DNA of 13,913 nt, taken from the NCBI GenBank assembly GCA_903847545.1, contig CAINDZ010000294.1, forward strand, positions 1-13,913, in the 5' to 3' direction. Under the pieces are notes generated by a model. It was given only the letters and a program-made list of their open reading frames with translations, was not told where the DNA came from and searched no databases. Below, piece by piece: positions 1-7,307 of the stretch. The translations under genes and the position numbers were made by a program. Every line of letters begins with the position of its first letter. Position 1 is the stretch's first letter. Origin of the DNA: an uncultured bacterium. GTDB lineage: Bacteria; Krumholzibacteriota; Krumholzibacteriia; LZORAL124-64-63.

Positions 1-1350
1 CCCGCCGGCACGCCGCCCGCGATGCCCGGCGCGATGCCGCCCGCGATGGCGGCGAAGCCCGCGCCGACCGAGCCCGCGCCCGTCGCGCCCCCGGCGCCCC
101 CCGTCGCCCCGGTGGCGCCGCGTCCCGAGCGTACCGTGCTGCCCAGCGGCGCCGTCGTCGTCAGCCTGACCAACCCGGACAGCCCGCTGACGGCCATCCA
201 CCTGACCGTGCGCGCGCGCTCGCGCCTGGACCGCGAGCTGGCCGCGGCCGGCGGCGTCGACCTTGCGCATCGCCTGCTCGACGAGGGCTTCCCGGGCTGC
301 GACGGCGCCTGCTACGCCGCGCGGCTGCGCGAGCTGGGCGCCCTGGTCAAGACCGTCGACGACCCGTCCATTCCCATGGACGACTACTACACCAGCGGCC
401 GGTTCAGCTTCCTGCGCGTCGAGTGCGCCGCCGAGCACGGACGCGAGGTGCTGGCCCTGCTCGCCTCGGCGATGCGCGGTGCCGCCTGGGACGAGGCCGA
501 CTTCAACCGCGTGCGCGCGCAGCGCAAGACGGACCTGGCCCGCACGCAGGGCAGCGCCCGCGCCACGGCCGAGGCCCTGCTGGACCGCGAGCTCTACGGC
601 GAGCACGCGCTGGCGCTGGCGCCCGAGGGCGACGCGCAGTCGGTGGCGACGATCACGTTCAAGCGGGAGCGCGAGCTGGCGCGCGAGGCGTTCGCGCCGC
701 GCAACCTGGTCATCGCCTGCGTGGGCCCGCAGACGCACGCGCAGTGGTGCGCCGACGCGACCGCGGCGTTCCCCGGCACGGGCGTGCCGACGGCCGCGCT
801 GCCGAAGCTGCCGGTGACCACGGCGGCGAAGTCGGCCGGCGCCAAGGTGGGCGGCCAGATGGCGTCCATCCGCTTCGGCTCGGTGTTCGACGTCGAGCCG
901 GCCGACGAGGCGGCCCTGGGCCTGCTCGTGGCGATCCTCAGCGACCGCCTGGCGATGGACCTGCGCGAGACGCGCGGCCTCAGCTACAGCGTGGGAGCCG
1001 GCCTCGAGCTGGAGGCGGGCCAGGCCACGCTGGTGGCCTCGCTGAACCCGCCCGCCGCGCGCCGCGAGGAGGGCCTGTCGGCGCTCCGCGCCTTCCTGGC
1101 CGCGTTCGACCCCAAGACGATCACCGAGGATGAGGTGGCGCGCACCTGGGCCTCGCGCCGCGGCCGCCTGATGATGCGGCGCCTGTCCTCGCTGGGGCAG
1201 GCCTACTACCTGGCCATGGCCGAGCTGGACGGCAACGTCGCCGCGTATGCGCGCGCCGCCGGCGGCGCCGCGACGCCGACGCTGGCCGACGTGCAGGCGG
1301 CGGCGAAGTACCTGGCCAACCGGCCGTGGGTGGAAGTCGTGGTCGAGTAG
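1..1350 (+). CDS. M16-family peptidase homologue lacking the zinc motif (5' end missing)
   Basis: The reading frame is open from the first base, so this is the 3' part of a longer gene; 449 residues are visible. The ATGs at 22, 34 and 46 lie inside a Pro/Ala-rich segment (about residues 1-45) that looks like an interdomain linker, so they are unlikely starts. From about residue 46 on it reads as one M16 unit: a beta strand beginning RTVLPSGAVVV, then the helix where active members carry HxxEH. Here that helix reads GGVDLAHRLLDEG, so the zinc ligands are absent. The later RETRGLSYSVGAG stretch (about residues 322-332) keeps the Arg/Tyr motif of the partner half. In this family an R/Y half pairs with a zinc half, either as a second subunit or as the C-terminal half of a protein of about 900 residues; the linker favours the latter. 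It ends 46 bp before the M1 peptidase and is probably co-transcribed with it. Confidence 0.8.
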   Translation, partial: PAGTPPAMPGAMPPAMAAKPAPTEPAPVAPPAPPVAPVAPRPERTVLPSGAVVVSLTNPDSPLTAIHLTVRARSRLDRELAAAGGVDLAHRLLDEGFPGCDGACYAARLRELGALVKTVDDPSIPMDDYYTSGRFSFLRVECAAEHGREVLALLASAMRGAAWDEADFNRVRAQRKTDLARTQGSARATAEALLDRELYGEHALALAPEGDAQSVATITFKRERELAREAFAPRNLVIACVGPQTHAQWCADATAAFPGTGVPTAALPKLPVTTAAKSAGAKVGGQMASIRFGSVFDVEPADEAALGLLVAILSDRLAMDLRETRGLSYSVGAGLELEAGQATLVASLNPPAARREEGLSALRAFLAAFDPKTITEDEVARTWASRRGRLMMRRLSSLGQAYYLAMAELDGNVAAYARAAGGAATPTLADVQAAAKYLANRPWVEVVVE

Positions 1351-1396
1351 GCCGTCGAACGGCGCGGCCCTCGCGGCCGCCGGGAGTGGATCGCTG

Positions 1397-3472
1397 ATGA
1401 ACCAGACCAATACGCGCCGCCGGGTCATCGGCCCGGCCCTGGCGATGCTCGCCCTGGCGGCGGGCACGGCCGCGGCCGGCGAGGCCGCACCGGCCGTCAT
1501 CGCGCACCGCGCCGAGGCGACGTTCGACATCGCGAAGCACACCGTGGTCGTGCGCGACCACCTGGTGGTGCCGGCGGACCTTTCCTGCCTGCGCCTGGGC
1601 GACGGCCTGGCCGTCACCAGCATCACGCGCCCCGGCCAGGGCGCGCTGGCTACGGCAGACGTGCTCACCCGCGTGCAGGGCTCGACGGCCGACGGCGGCG
1701 CCTGGCAGCGCCTCGACCTGGCGGCGGCGGGCCTGGCCGACGGCGGCGAACTGGTCCTGGAATACGGCGGCACGTTCAACACGCCGGTCGACCAGGTCGA
1801 GTTCTCGCGCGAGAACGTGGGCGGCGAGATCAGCGCCACCATCTCGGCCGAGGGCATCTACCTGGCCTCGTCGTCGGGCTGGCTGGCGGGCGCCGACTCG
1901 ACGCTGGCGACCTACGACGTCAGCCTGGTCACGCCGGCCGGCTACGAGACGGTCACGCAGGGCCGTCGCACCGAGCACCGCGCCGACGGCGCGCTGCTGC
2001 ACACGCGCTGGGTGTCGGGCGACCCCAGCGACAGCCTCGACCTGGTGGCCAACCGCTTCGTGGTGACCTGCGAGACCATCCGCGAGGGACTCGAGTCGTG
2101 CACCTACTTCCTGGCCGACGAGCCGCAGCTGCGCGCCACCTACCTCGAGCGCACGCGCGCCTACATCGCCATGTACGAGGAGATGATCGGCCCGTACCCG
2201 TATGCCAAGTTCGCGACGGTCGAGAACTGGTTTCCCACGGGCTACGGCATGCCGTCGTACACGCTGCTGGGCGGGCAGGTGCTGCGCCTGCCGTTCATCC
2301 CGACGACGTCGTTCGGCCACGAGATCGCGCACAACTGGTGGGGCAACTCGGTCTTCGTCGAGCCGGGCGAGGGCAACTGGTGCGAGGGCCTGACCTCGTG
2401 GTGCGCCGACTACCACTACAAGGAGCTCGAAAGCCCGGCCGCCGCGCGCGAGTACCGGCGCAACCTCCTGAAGGAGTACGCGGCGTACGTCGCGGACCCG
2501 GCGCAGGACTTCCCGCTGAAGGACTTCCTCAGCCGGCACAGCGGCGCCACGCGCGCGGTCGGCTACGGCAAGAGCATGATGGTGTTCCACATGATCGACC
2601 GGGCGATCGGCCGCGAGCGCTTCCTGGGCGCGCTGCGCGAGGTGGCCGCCACGCACCGGTTCCGCGCGGCCTCGTGGGGCGACTTCCTGCGCGCGTTCGG
2701 GCAGGACGACGCCTTCGCCGCGCAGTGGCTGCGCCGCACCGGGGCGCCGACGCTGGCCCTGGCCGACGTCCGCTTCGGCGCCGGCGAGGTCTCGTTCCGC
2801 CTGTCGCAGCCCGAGCCGGCCTACGAACTGGACGTGCCGGTGGTCGTGACGGCGCCCGGCGGCGTGACCGAGCACCTGGTGCACCTGTCCGGGACCGACG
2901 GCTCGTACAAGCTGGCGGTCGCCGGCGCGACGAAGCTGGCCGTCGATCCCGATTGCCACCTGTTCCGCCACCTGGACCCGGCCGAGATCGAGCCGACCAT
3001 CAGCCAGGTCTTCGGCAGCGACCGCCATGTCTTCGTGACCGACGGCGCCGCCGGGCCGCTGGCGGAGGCGTCGCAGGCCTTCGCGCGCGCCTTCGCCGAG
3101 AGCGACAGCGTCGTGGTCGTCGACGGCGCCCTGCCGGACGATGCCCGCACCGCGGTGGTCCTGAATCCCGGCCCGGCCCTGCTGGCCCGGCTGGCCCCGG
3201 CGGGCCTGACCGTGGCGGGCCGCTTCTTCTACCTGGACGGCAAGCGGTACAGCCTGGACGCGGCCGACCTGGTCTTCGCGGCGGCCGACCCGCGCCGGCC
3301 GGGGGCGACCGCGCTGGTGGTCGTCTGCGGGGCCGCCGACCGGCTCCCGGGGCTGGCCGGGCGCGTCTCGCACTACGGCAAGTACAGTTGGCTGGCCCTC
3401 CCGGCGGGGCAGGGCCGGGTCGAGCGGGGCAACTGGCCGGCGGGCGCCTCGCCGCTGCTGGCCACGCGCTGA
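1397..3472 (+). CDS. Secreted M1-family (gluzincin) metallopeptidase
   Basis: A protein of 691 residues. ATG 1397 is chosen because GGGAG lies at 1382-1386 and because the next residues form a signal peptide: TRRR at 6-9, a hydrophobic core, and AAA at 25-27 before Gly28. The N-terminal beta-rich domain is followed by the substrate-anchoring VEN (275-277, equivalent to GAMEN), the zinc site HEIAH (308-312) and NWCEG with the third ligand Glu330. A likely catalytic Tyr390 sits in GYGKSMM. The gap from His312 to Glu330 is 17 residues, one fewer than the classical 18. After about residue 530 comes a C-terminal domain ending in HYGKYSW and SPLLATR that is not part of classical aminopeptidase N. 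Expected to cleave peptides in the periplasm or outside the cell with zinc; substrate unknown. It follows the M16 gene, and a hairpin plus T-run just after the stop suggests transcription ends there. Confidence 0.88.
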   Translation: MNQTNTRRRVIGPALAMLALAAGTAAAGEAAPAVIAHRAEATFDIAKHTVVVRDHLVVPADLSCLRLGDGLAVTSITRPGQGALATADVLTRVQGSTADGGAWQRLDLAAAGLADGGELVLEYGGTFNTPVDQVEFSRENVGGEISATISAEGIYLASSSGWLAGADSTLATYDVSLVTPAGYETVTQGRRTEHRADGALLHTRWVSGDPSDSLDLVANRFVVTCETIREGLESCTYFLADEPQLRATYLERTRAYIAMYEEMIGPYPYAKFATVENWFPTGYGMPSYTLLGGQVLRLPFIPTTSFGHEIAHNWWGNSVFVEPGEGNWCEGLTSWCADYHYKELESPAAAREYRRNLLKEYAAYVADPAQDFPLKDFLSRHSGATRAVGYGKSMMVFHMIDRAIGRERFLGALREVAATHRFRAASWGDFLRAFGQDDAFAAQWLRRTGAPTLALADVRFGAGEVSFRLSQPEPAYELDVPVVVTAPGGVTEHLVHLSGTDGSYKLAVAGATKLAVDPDCHLFRHLDPAEIEPTISQVFGSDRHVFVTDGAAGPLAEASQAFARAFAESDSVVVVDGALPDDARTAVVLNPGPALLARLAPAGLTVAGRFFYLDGKRYSLDAADLVFAAADPRRPGATALVVVCGAADRLPGLAGRVSHYGKYSWLALPAGQGRVERGNWPAGASPLLATR

Positions 3473-3473
3473 C

Positions 3474-3495
3474 GCGCGCCGGCGGGCGCCGTTTT
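3474..3495 (+). terminator. Probable intrinsic terminator after the M1 peptidase
   Basis: GCGCC at 3476-3480 pairs with GGCGC at 3485-3489 around a GGCG tetraloop, and TTTT follows at 3492-3495. The stem can lengthen by one pair (C3475-G3491) if C3490 bulges. The stem is short but pure GC, and it sits directly behind the stop codon and ahead of a promoter candidate. Confidence 0.5.
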
Positions 3496-3500
3496 CGCGC

Positions 3501-3529
3501 CTGCCCGGCCGCGGATGTTGTGTTACCAT
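3501..3529 (+). promoter_or_regulatory. Extended -10 promoter candidate for the propeller lipoprotein
   Basis: TGT followed by TACCAT (3524-3529) gives a TGn-extended -10 box matching TATAAT at 4 of 6. A weak -35 (CTGCCC, 3501-3506) lies 17 bp upstream. It lies in one of the few less GC-rich patches between these genes. Transcription would begin near 3536, leaving a leader of about 70 nt and making the in-frame ATG at 3528 unusable. Confidence 0.4.
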
Positions 3530-3608
3530 GGGGCTTCTGGTCCCGGCCCCCGGCCGGGCGGATGCGGGCGCTCCCGCAGGGGAACGGCAAAGGGTCAGCA
3601 GGGGCATG

Positions 3609-5417
3609 ATGTCGACGATGAGAATGCCTGCATCCCTTCGGCGCCGGTCGACGGCGGCCCGTCGGGGCGGCGCCCGCCTGGCGCTGGCTGTGTGCGCCGG
3701 CCTGCTGCTGCTCGCGGTTGCCGGCTGCGACAACGACCCGGCCGCCCCGAAGCCACAGTCCGAGTGGACCGTCTCGCTTGAGCCCCAGTACACCAACCGC
3801 GCGGTCTGGGGCCTGTCGGCCACGCACTTCTTCGTCACCAGCGAGCGCGGCACCGTCAGCCGCTACCGCGACGGCCAGTGGACCTCCTGGCAGTTCGAGT
3901 ACTTCCAGAACCTGCGCGACGTGTGGGGCACCGCGGGCGACGCCGTCATGGTCGTCGGCGAGAGCGGGCTGAGCCTGCGCTTCGACGGCAAGGACTGGAC
4001 GGCCCTGTATCCCGGCACCACGCGCGACCTGTACGGCGTCTGGGGCACCGCCTGGGACAACATCTACGCGGTCGGGCAGGACGGCGTGATGGCCCGCTTC
4101 GACGGCGCGAACTGGGCCACGCTCGACAGCGGCACCGAGGCCACGCTGTACGATGTGTGGGGCACGGCAGCGGACGACATCTTCGCCGTCGGGCGTGACG
4201 GCGTGATCATGCACTTCGACGGCACGGCGTGGACCCCCATGGACAGCGGGACCACCGAGGCGCTCGACGCCGTGTGGGGCACCAGCGGGCACGACGTGTG
4301 GGCCGTGGGCTCGCTGGGCACCATCGTGCATTACGACGGCAGCGCCTGGCAGGTCGAGTCGACGGACGTGGTCGACCGCCTGTGGTCGGTGCGCGGCCTG
4401 CCGGGCAAGGAGCCGGTCGCGGTCGGCGCCAACGGCGTGCTGTTGACGCGCAGCGACGGCGCCTGGACCAGCCAGACGGCCGCCGGCGGGCGCTACCTGT
4501 ACGGCCTGTGGGACGACGGCGACAGCTCGCTGCTGCTGGTCGGCTACAACGGCCTGGTGATGCGCCTGACCGACCCCGTGTGGGAGACGCTGAACGAGGG
4601 CCGCACGCACTGGCTGACCGGGATCTGGGCCGCCGACTGCAGGACGACCGTCGCGGTCGGCAAGAGCGGCACCGTCCTGCTCGACCTGGGCGACGGCTGG
4701 CTGGACATCTCGCCGCAGCTGCCCGACGTCGACTGGGCGGCCGTGTGGGGCACCAGCGCCGACGACTTTTTCGTCGTCGGCACGCGCGGGCTCATCGTCC
4801 GCTACCAGACGGGGCGTCCCTGGACCATCTGGGAGCTGGTGTCGGGCGCCGACCTCGAGTCGGTGTGGGGCACGGCCTCGGACGACATCTTCGCCGTCGG
4901 CGAGGACGGCAACATCGTGCACTTCGACGGCTACGTCTGGGAGCGCATGGAGAGCGGCACCTCGTACCCGCTGCTCTCGGTGCACGGCCGCAACGCCTAC
5001 GACGTGTTCGCCGTCGGCCAGGGCGGCACGATCCTGCACTTCGACGGCGTCGTCTGGTCGGCGTCCCCCTCGGGCGTGACCGGGCCGCTCGAGGCCGTCT
5101 GGTGCCGTCCCAACGACGAGACCGTCGTCGTCGGCGAGGCGGGCCTGTCCCTGCACAGCGCCGACGACGGCACCGGCCACATGACCTGGGAATCGCGCGG
5201 CAGCGGCGCCGCCTTCCCCCTGTTCGGCGCCACGGGCGACGCCGACGGCAACGTCTACGCGGCCGGGACCAACGGCCTGGTCATGAAGTACGCGGGCGAC
5301 GGGTGGGAGATCATGCCCACCGGCCACCACGACCAGTTCGACGCCATCGCCGGCAACAACTGCGGGCAGCTCTACTGCGCCGGCTACTGGGGCGTCATCC
5401 TCAAGTACTCGAAGTAG
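3609..5417 (+). CDS. Lipoprotein with fourteen 39-residue WGT-type beta-propeller repeats
   Basis: About 602 residues. ATG 3606, 3609, 3618 and 3624 are all possible; CAGGGG at 3599-3604 and the signal peptide favour 3606/3609, and the upstream ATG 3528 sits in the promoter candidate. An Arg-rich N-terminus and hydrophobic core end in the lipobox VAGC (Cys40), so the protein is probably lipid-anchored on a periplasmic or outer membrane face. The rest is tandem units of the form VWGTxxDDIFAVGxxGxIxH, then FDGxxW and an SGT turn: 13 full units (mostly exactly 39 residues) plus a 23-residue final unit. Similar repeats are abundant in myxobacteria, often under uninformative names or as BNR-like propellers. 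No catalytic motif is visible; a binding or scaffold role is inference. Cysteines occur only in units 8, 12 and 14, with two in unit 14. pepD starts 46 bp downstream. Confidence 0.85.
   Translation: MSTMRMPASLRRRSTAARRGGARLALAVCAGLLLLAVAGCDNDPAAPKPQSEWTVSLEPQYTNRAVWGLSATHFFVTSERGTVSRYRDGQWTSWQFEYFQNLRDVWGTAGDAVMVVGESGLSLRFDGKDWTALYPGTTRDLYGVWGTAWDNIYAVGQDGVMARFDGANWATLDSGTEATLYDVWGTAADDIFAVGRDGVIMHFDGTAWTPMDSGTTEALDAVWGTSGHDVWAVGSLGTIVHYDGSAWQVESTDVVDRLWSVRGLPGKEPVAVGANGVLLTRSDGAWTSQTAAGGRYLYGLWDDGDSSLLLVGYNGLVMRLTDPVWETLNEGRTHWLTGIWAADCRTTVAVGKSGTVLLDLGDGWLDISPQLPDVDWAAVWGTSADDFFVVGTRGLIVRYQTGRPWTIWELVSGADLESVWGTASDDIFAVGEDGNIVHFDGYVWERMESGTSYPLLSVHGRNAYDVFAVGQGGTILHFDGVVWSASPSGVTGPLEAVWCRPNDETVVVGEAGLSLHSADDGTGHMTWESRGSGAAFPLFGATGDADGNVYAAGTNGLVMKYAGDGWEIMPTGHHDQFDAIAGNNCGQLYCAGYWGVILKYSK
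3804..5414 (+). repeat. Coding tandem repeat, period 117 bp (39 residues), 13 full units plus one partial
   Basis: Unit lengths in residues are 39 for units 1-7, 40 for units 8 and 9, 39 for units 10 and 11, 44 for unit 12, 39 for unit 13 and 23 for unit 14. Units 2-5 and 9-10 are closest to consensus; units 6-8 and 12-14 are degenerate. The DNA copies share patches such as gtgtggggca but have diverged, so this is an old protein repeat rather than a recent DNA amplification. Confidence 0.85.
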
Positions 5418-5432
5418 CCGGCCCCGCCGGCC
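5417..5432 (+). terminator. Weak hairpin between the propeller gene and pepD
   Basis: Two GCCGGC hexamers (5417-5422 and 5426-5431) can pair around a CCC loop, followed by CTTTCC. The loop is tight and the T-run only three bases, so at most partial termination is expected; pepD may still be co-transcribed with the lipoprotein gene. Confidence 0.25.
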
Positions 5433-5463
5433 TTTCCGTCACCGACCGTCCGGAGGAAATCCC

Positions 5464-6921
5464 ATGTCGAGCCTCGATGCGCTGCAGCCCACCCACGTCT
5501 GGCGGATCTTCGGGAAGATGAGCGCCGTTCCCCGCGGCTCGGGCAACGAGGCCGCCGTCCTGGGCATGTTCAAGGGCTGGGCCGACCGGCGCGGCCTGCC
5601 GTGGAAGCAGGACGAGGTGGGCAACCTGCTCGTCTGCATCCCCGCCTCGCCCGGCTGCGAGAACGCGCCGACGGTGCTGGTGCAGGGCCACGTCGACATG
5701 GTGTGCGAGAAGAACGCCGCGACGGCGCACGACTTCACGAAGGACCCGCTGAAGCTCGTCGTCGACGGCGAGTGGGTGAAGGCCACCGGCACGACGCTGG
5801 GCGCGGACAACGGCATCGGCGTGGCCATGGGGCTGGCGCTGGCCGACGACCGCAGCGTGGCGCACGGCCCCATCGAGGTGCTGCTGACGGTGGACGAGGA
5901 GCGGGGCCTGACCGGCGCCGCGGGCGTCAAGCCGGGCTTCTTCTCGGCCAAGCTGATGGTCAACCTCGACTCCGAGGACGACACGGCCATCTTCATCGGC
6001 TGCGCGGGCGGCCGCGACACCCGCTTCGAGCTGAAGAACCGCGCGACGAAGGCGCCGAAGGACTCGGTCGGCCGCAAGGTGACCGTCCTGGGCCTGCGCG
6101 GCGGTCACTCGGGCCTGAACATCCACGAGCACCGCGGCAATGCCATCAAGATCCTGGCCCGCGCGCTGCAGGCCGCGGCCGCGCAGATGGATGTCCGCCT
6201 GGTCGGGATCAACGGCGGCAGCATGCGCAACGCCATCCCCCGCGAGTGCGAGGCGAAGGTCACCGTGCCGAAGGACCAGGCGCGGAAGTTCAAGCAGGTG
6301 GTCGACGCGTGCTTCGCGCGCATCGCCGCCGAGGAGCTGGCCGGCGTCGACGACAACTTCGCGTGGAAGGTGGCCACGGTGCAGGCCCCGCGCTGCTTCA
6401 CGCGCGAGTGCGGCACGGCCACGCTGAACCTGCTGTCGGCCATCCCCAACGGCGTGTGCGCGATGAGCCTGGACATCCCCGGCCTGGTCGAGACCAGCAC
6501 CAACCTCGGCGTCGTCAAGACCGACGGCCTGTCGGTGGAGATGGTGTGCTGCAGCCGCTCGTCGGTGATGTCCTCGCTGGCGGCGCTGGTCGAGCAGCAT
6601 CGCGCCCTGGGCGTGCTGGCGGGCGCCAAGGTCGAGCAGCCCGAGGGCTACCCGGGCTGGAAGCCGAACCTGGCCTCGCCGCTGCTGGCGGTCACGCGGC
6701 AGAGCTACTTCGAGGCGTTCGGGAGCGAGGCCGAGCTGCTGGCCATCCACGCCGGCCTCGAGTGCGGGCTGCTGACCGAGAAGTACCCGGACCTGGACAT
6801 CGTCTCGTTCGGGCCCAACATCCGTGGCGCGCACTCGCCCGACGAGAAGGTCGAGATCGCCTCGGTGCAGAAGATCTGGAAGCTGTTCACCGCGACGGTG
6901 ACGCGGCTGGCGCAGGCCTAG
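5464..6921 (+). CDS. pepD: Aminoacyl-histidine dipeptidase (Xaa-His dipeptidase, M20C)
   Basis: 485 residues, the usual length for PepD. ATG 5464 has GGAGG at 5452-5456, seven bases upstream. No signal peptide, so cytosolic. The M20 two-zinc site is complete: GHVDMV (His76, Asp78), the bridging Asp115 in GADNGIG, the catalytic Glu145 with metal ligand Glu146 in DEERGL, Asp169 in NLDSED, and a C-terminal His457 in GAHSPDE. A lid domain (about residues 185-400) interrupts the catalytic fold, with GGHSG near its start. The family hydrolyses dipeptides with broad specificity, including Xaa-His such as carnosine. It would finish degradation of peptides released by the peptidases encoded upstream, which is inference from context. 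A strong terminator follows, so it ends its transcription unit. Confidence 0.94.
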   Translation: MSSLDALQPTHVWRIFGKMSAVPRGSGNEAAVLGMFKGWADRRGLPWKQDEVGNLLVCIPASPGCENAPTVLVQGHVDMVCEKNAATAHDFTKDPLKLVVDGEWVKATGTTLGADNGIGVAMGLALADDRSVAHGPIEVLLTVDEERGLTGAAGVKPGFFSAKLMVNLDSEDDTAIFIGCAGGRDTRFELKNRATKAPKDSVGRKVTVLGLRGGHSGLNIHEHRGNAIKILARALQAAAAQMDVRLVGINGGSMRNAIPRECEAKVTVPKDQARKFKQVVDACFARIAAEELAGVDDNFAWKVATVQAPRCFTRECGTATLNLLSAIPNGVCAMSLDIPGLVETSTNLGVVKTDGLSVEMVCCSRSSVMSSLAALVEQHRALGVLAGAKVEQPEGYPGWKPNLASPLLAVTRQSYFEAFGSEAELLAIHAGLECGLLTEKYPDLDIVSFGPNIRGAHSPDEKVEIASVQKIWKLFTATVTRLAQA

Positions 6922-6952
6922 AACCGGCGCCATCGAGGCCAACAAAAGACAT

Positions 6953-6986
6953 ACGGCAGCCCCGCCTCGGTGGGGCTGCCGTTTTT
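6953..6986 (+). terminator. Strong intrinsic terminator after pepD
   Basis: A perfect ten-base stem, CGGCAGCCCC (6954-6963) against GGGGCTGCCG (6972-6981), encloses an eight-base loop and is followed at once by TTTTT (6982-6986). An A53-T82 pair extends the stem by one. It lies 32 bp past the pepD stop and separates the peptidase block from the cit operon. Confidence 0.9.
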
Positions 6987-7037
6987 CGGCAACCGCAGGC
7001 GGTTTTCCCCGGGTTATCCCCAGCCCCGGAAGGCCCG

Positions 7038-7052
7038 GAAATGCTTCATTTC
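7038..7052. promoter_or_regulatory. Perfect inverted repeat, possible operator
   Basis: GAAATG (7038-7043) and CATTTC (7047-7052) are exact reverse complements separated by CTT. The A/T-rich arms stand out in this GC-rich sequence, and the site lies about 25 bp before the best -35-like hexamer of the cit operon leader. A regulator-binding site is plausible; no regulator gene is in the window. Confidence 0.35.
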
Positions 7053-7076
7053 AGACCCCGGGAATCGACTAACTGG

Positions 7077-7120
7077 TTGCGGGATGCGGAACTGTCCTAA
7101 TGTAAGGAAAGTTTTAATAT
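7077..7120 (+). promoter_or_regulatory. Candidate promoter zone of the cit operon
   Basis: TTGCGG (7077-7082) and TAATGT (7098-7103) resemble -35 and -10 boxes, but the 15 bp spacer is short. TAATAT at 7115-7120 is an alternative -10 with only a poor -35 (CTGTCC, 7092-7097). The exact promoter cannot be fixed from sequence; the AT-rich zone after a strong terminator is the main support. Confidence 0.35.
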
Positions 7121-7307
7121 CGTCGCGCTGCATACCGGCTGCGGATTATCCCCCGGGGCCGCGGAAGGACTTGCCGGGCCCTTTTCGATCCCGGTTGCCT
7201 GTGCCCGGCGCGTGGGCGATCATAAGCCCTGTTCCCACCATCAATCCCGCGGGCAACGGCCGGCGTCGCACGCCGCCGGACCCTGCGACCAGGCGGAGGC
7301 AAGGACC

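Larger units (their letters stand above)
6987..7307 (+). other. Non-coding leader of the cit operon with AT-rich island and hairpins
   Basis: No convincing gene lies between the pepD terminator and the CitD-CitE start. About 7060-7120 is less GC-rich than the surroundings. The part nearest the gene holds a 6-bp hairpin with a CGC loop at 7261-7275 and the Shine-Dalgarno GGAGG at 7295-7299. I cannot match the leader to a named riboswitch. Confidence 0.6.

Noticed and set aside
1247..1396. Upstream extension of the M1 gene frame to ATG 1247
   Set aside because: It would overlap the end of the M16 gene, gives an Arg/Pro-rich shadow sequence and would bury the signal peptide. ATG 1397 has a ribosome site and begins the signal peptide.
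3528..3608. Start of the propeller lipoprotein at ATG 3528
   Set aside because: It lies in the -10 region of the promoter candidate and would add 27 residues before the basic start of the signal peptide.
1121..3853. A long open frame on the minus strand opposite the M1 gene, with others at 3000-5330 and 8093-10411
   Set aside because: Long antisense frames are expected in very GC-rich coding DNA because stop codons are rare. These translate to Arg/Ala/Gly/Val-rich sequence with no family motif and lie opposite genes with complete catalytic motifs.
3804..5414. Regular 117 bp spacing that could suggest a CRISPR-like array
   Set aside because: The repeats are diverged, in frame and coding for a 39-residue protein unit; there are no short identical repeats with unique spacers.
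7014..7154. Two TTATCCCC motifs (7014 and 7146) resembling DnaA boxes
   Set aside because: Each departs from TTATCCACA, only two are present, and there is no AT-rich unwinding region or dnaA/dnaN gene; an origin is not supported.
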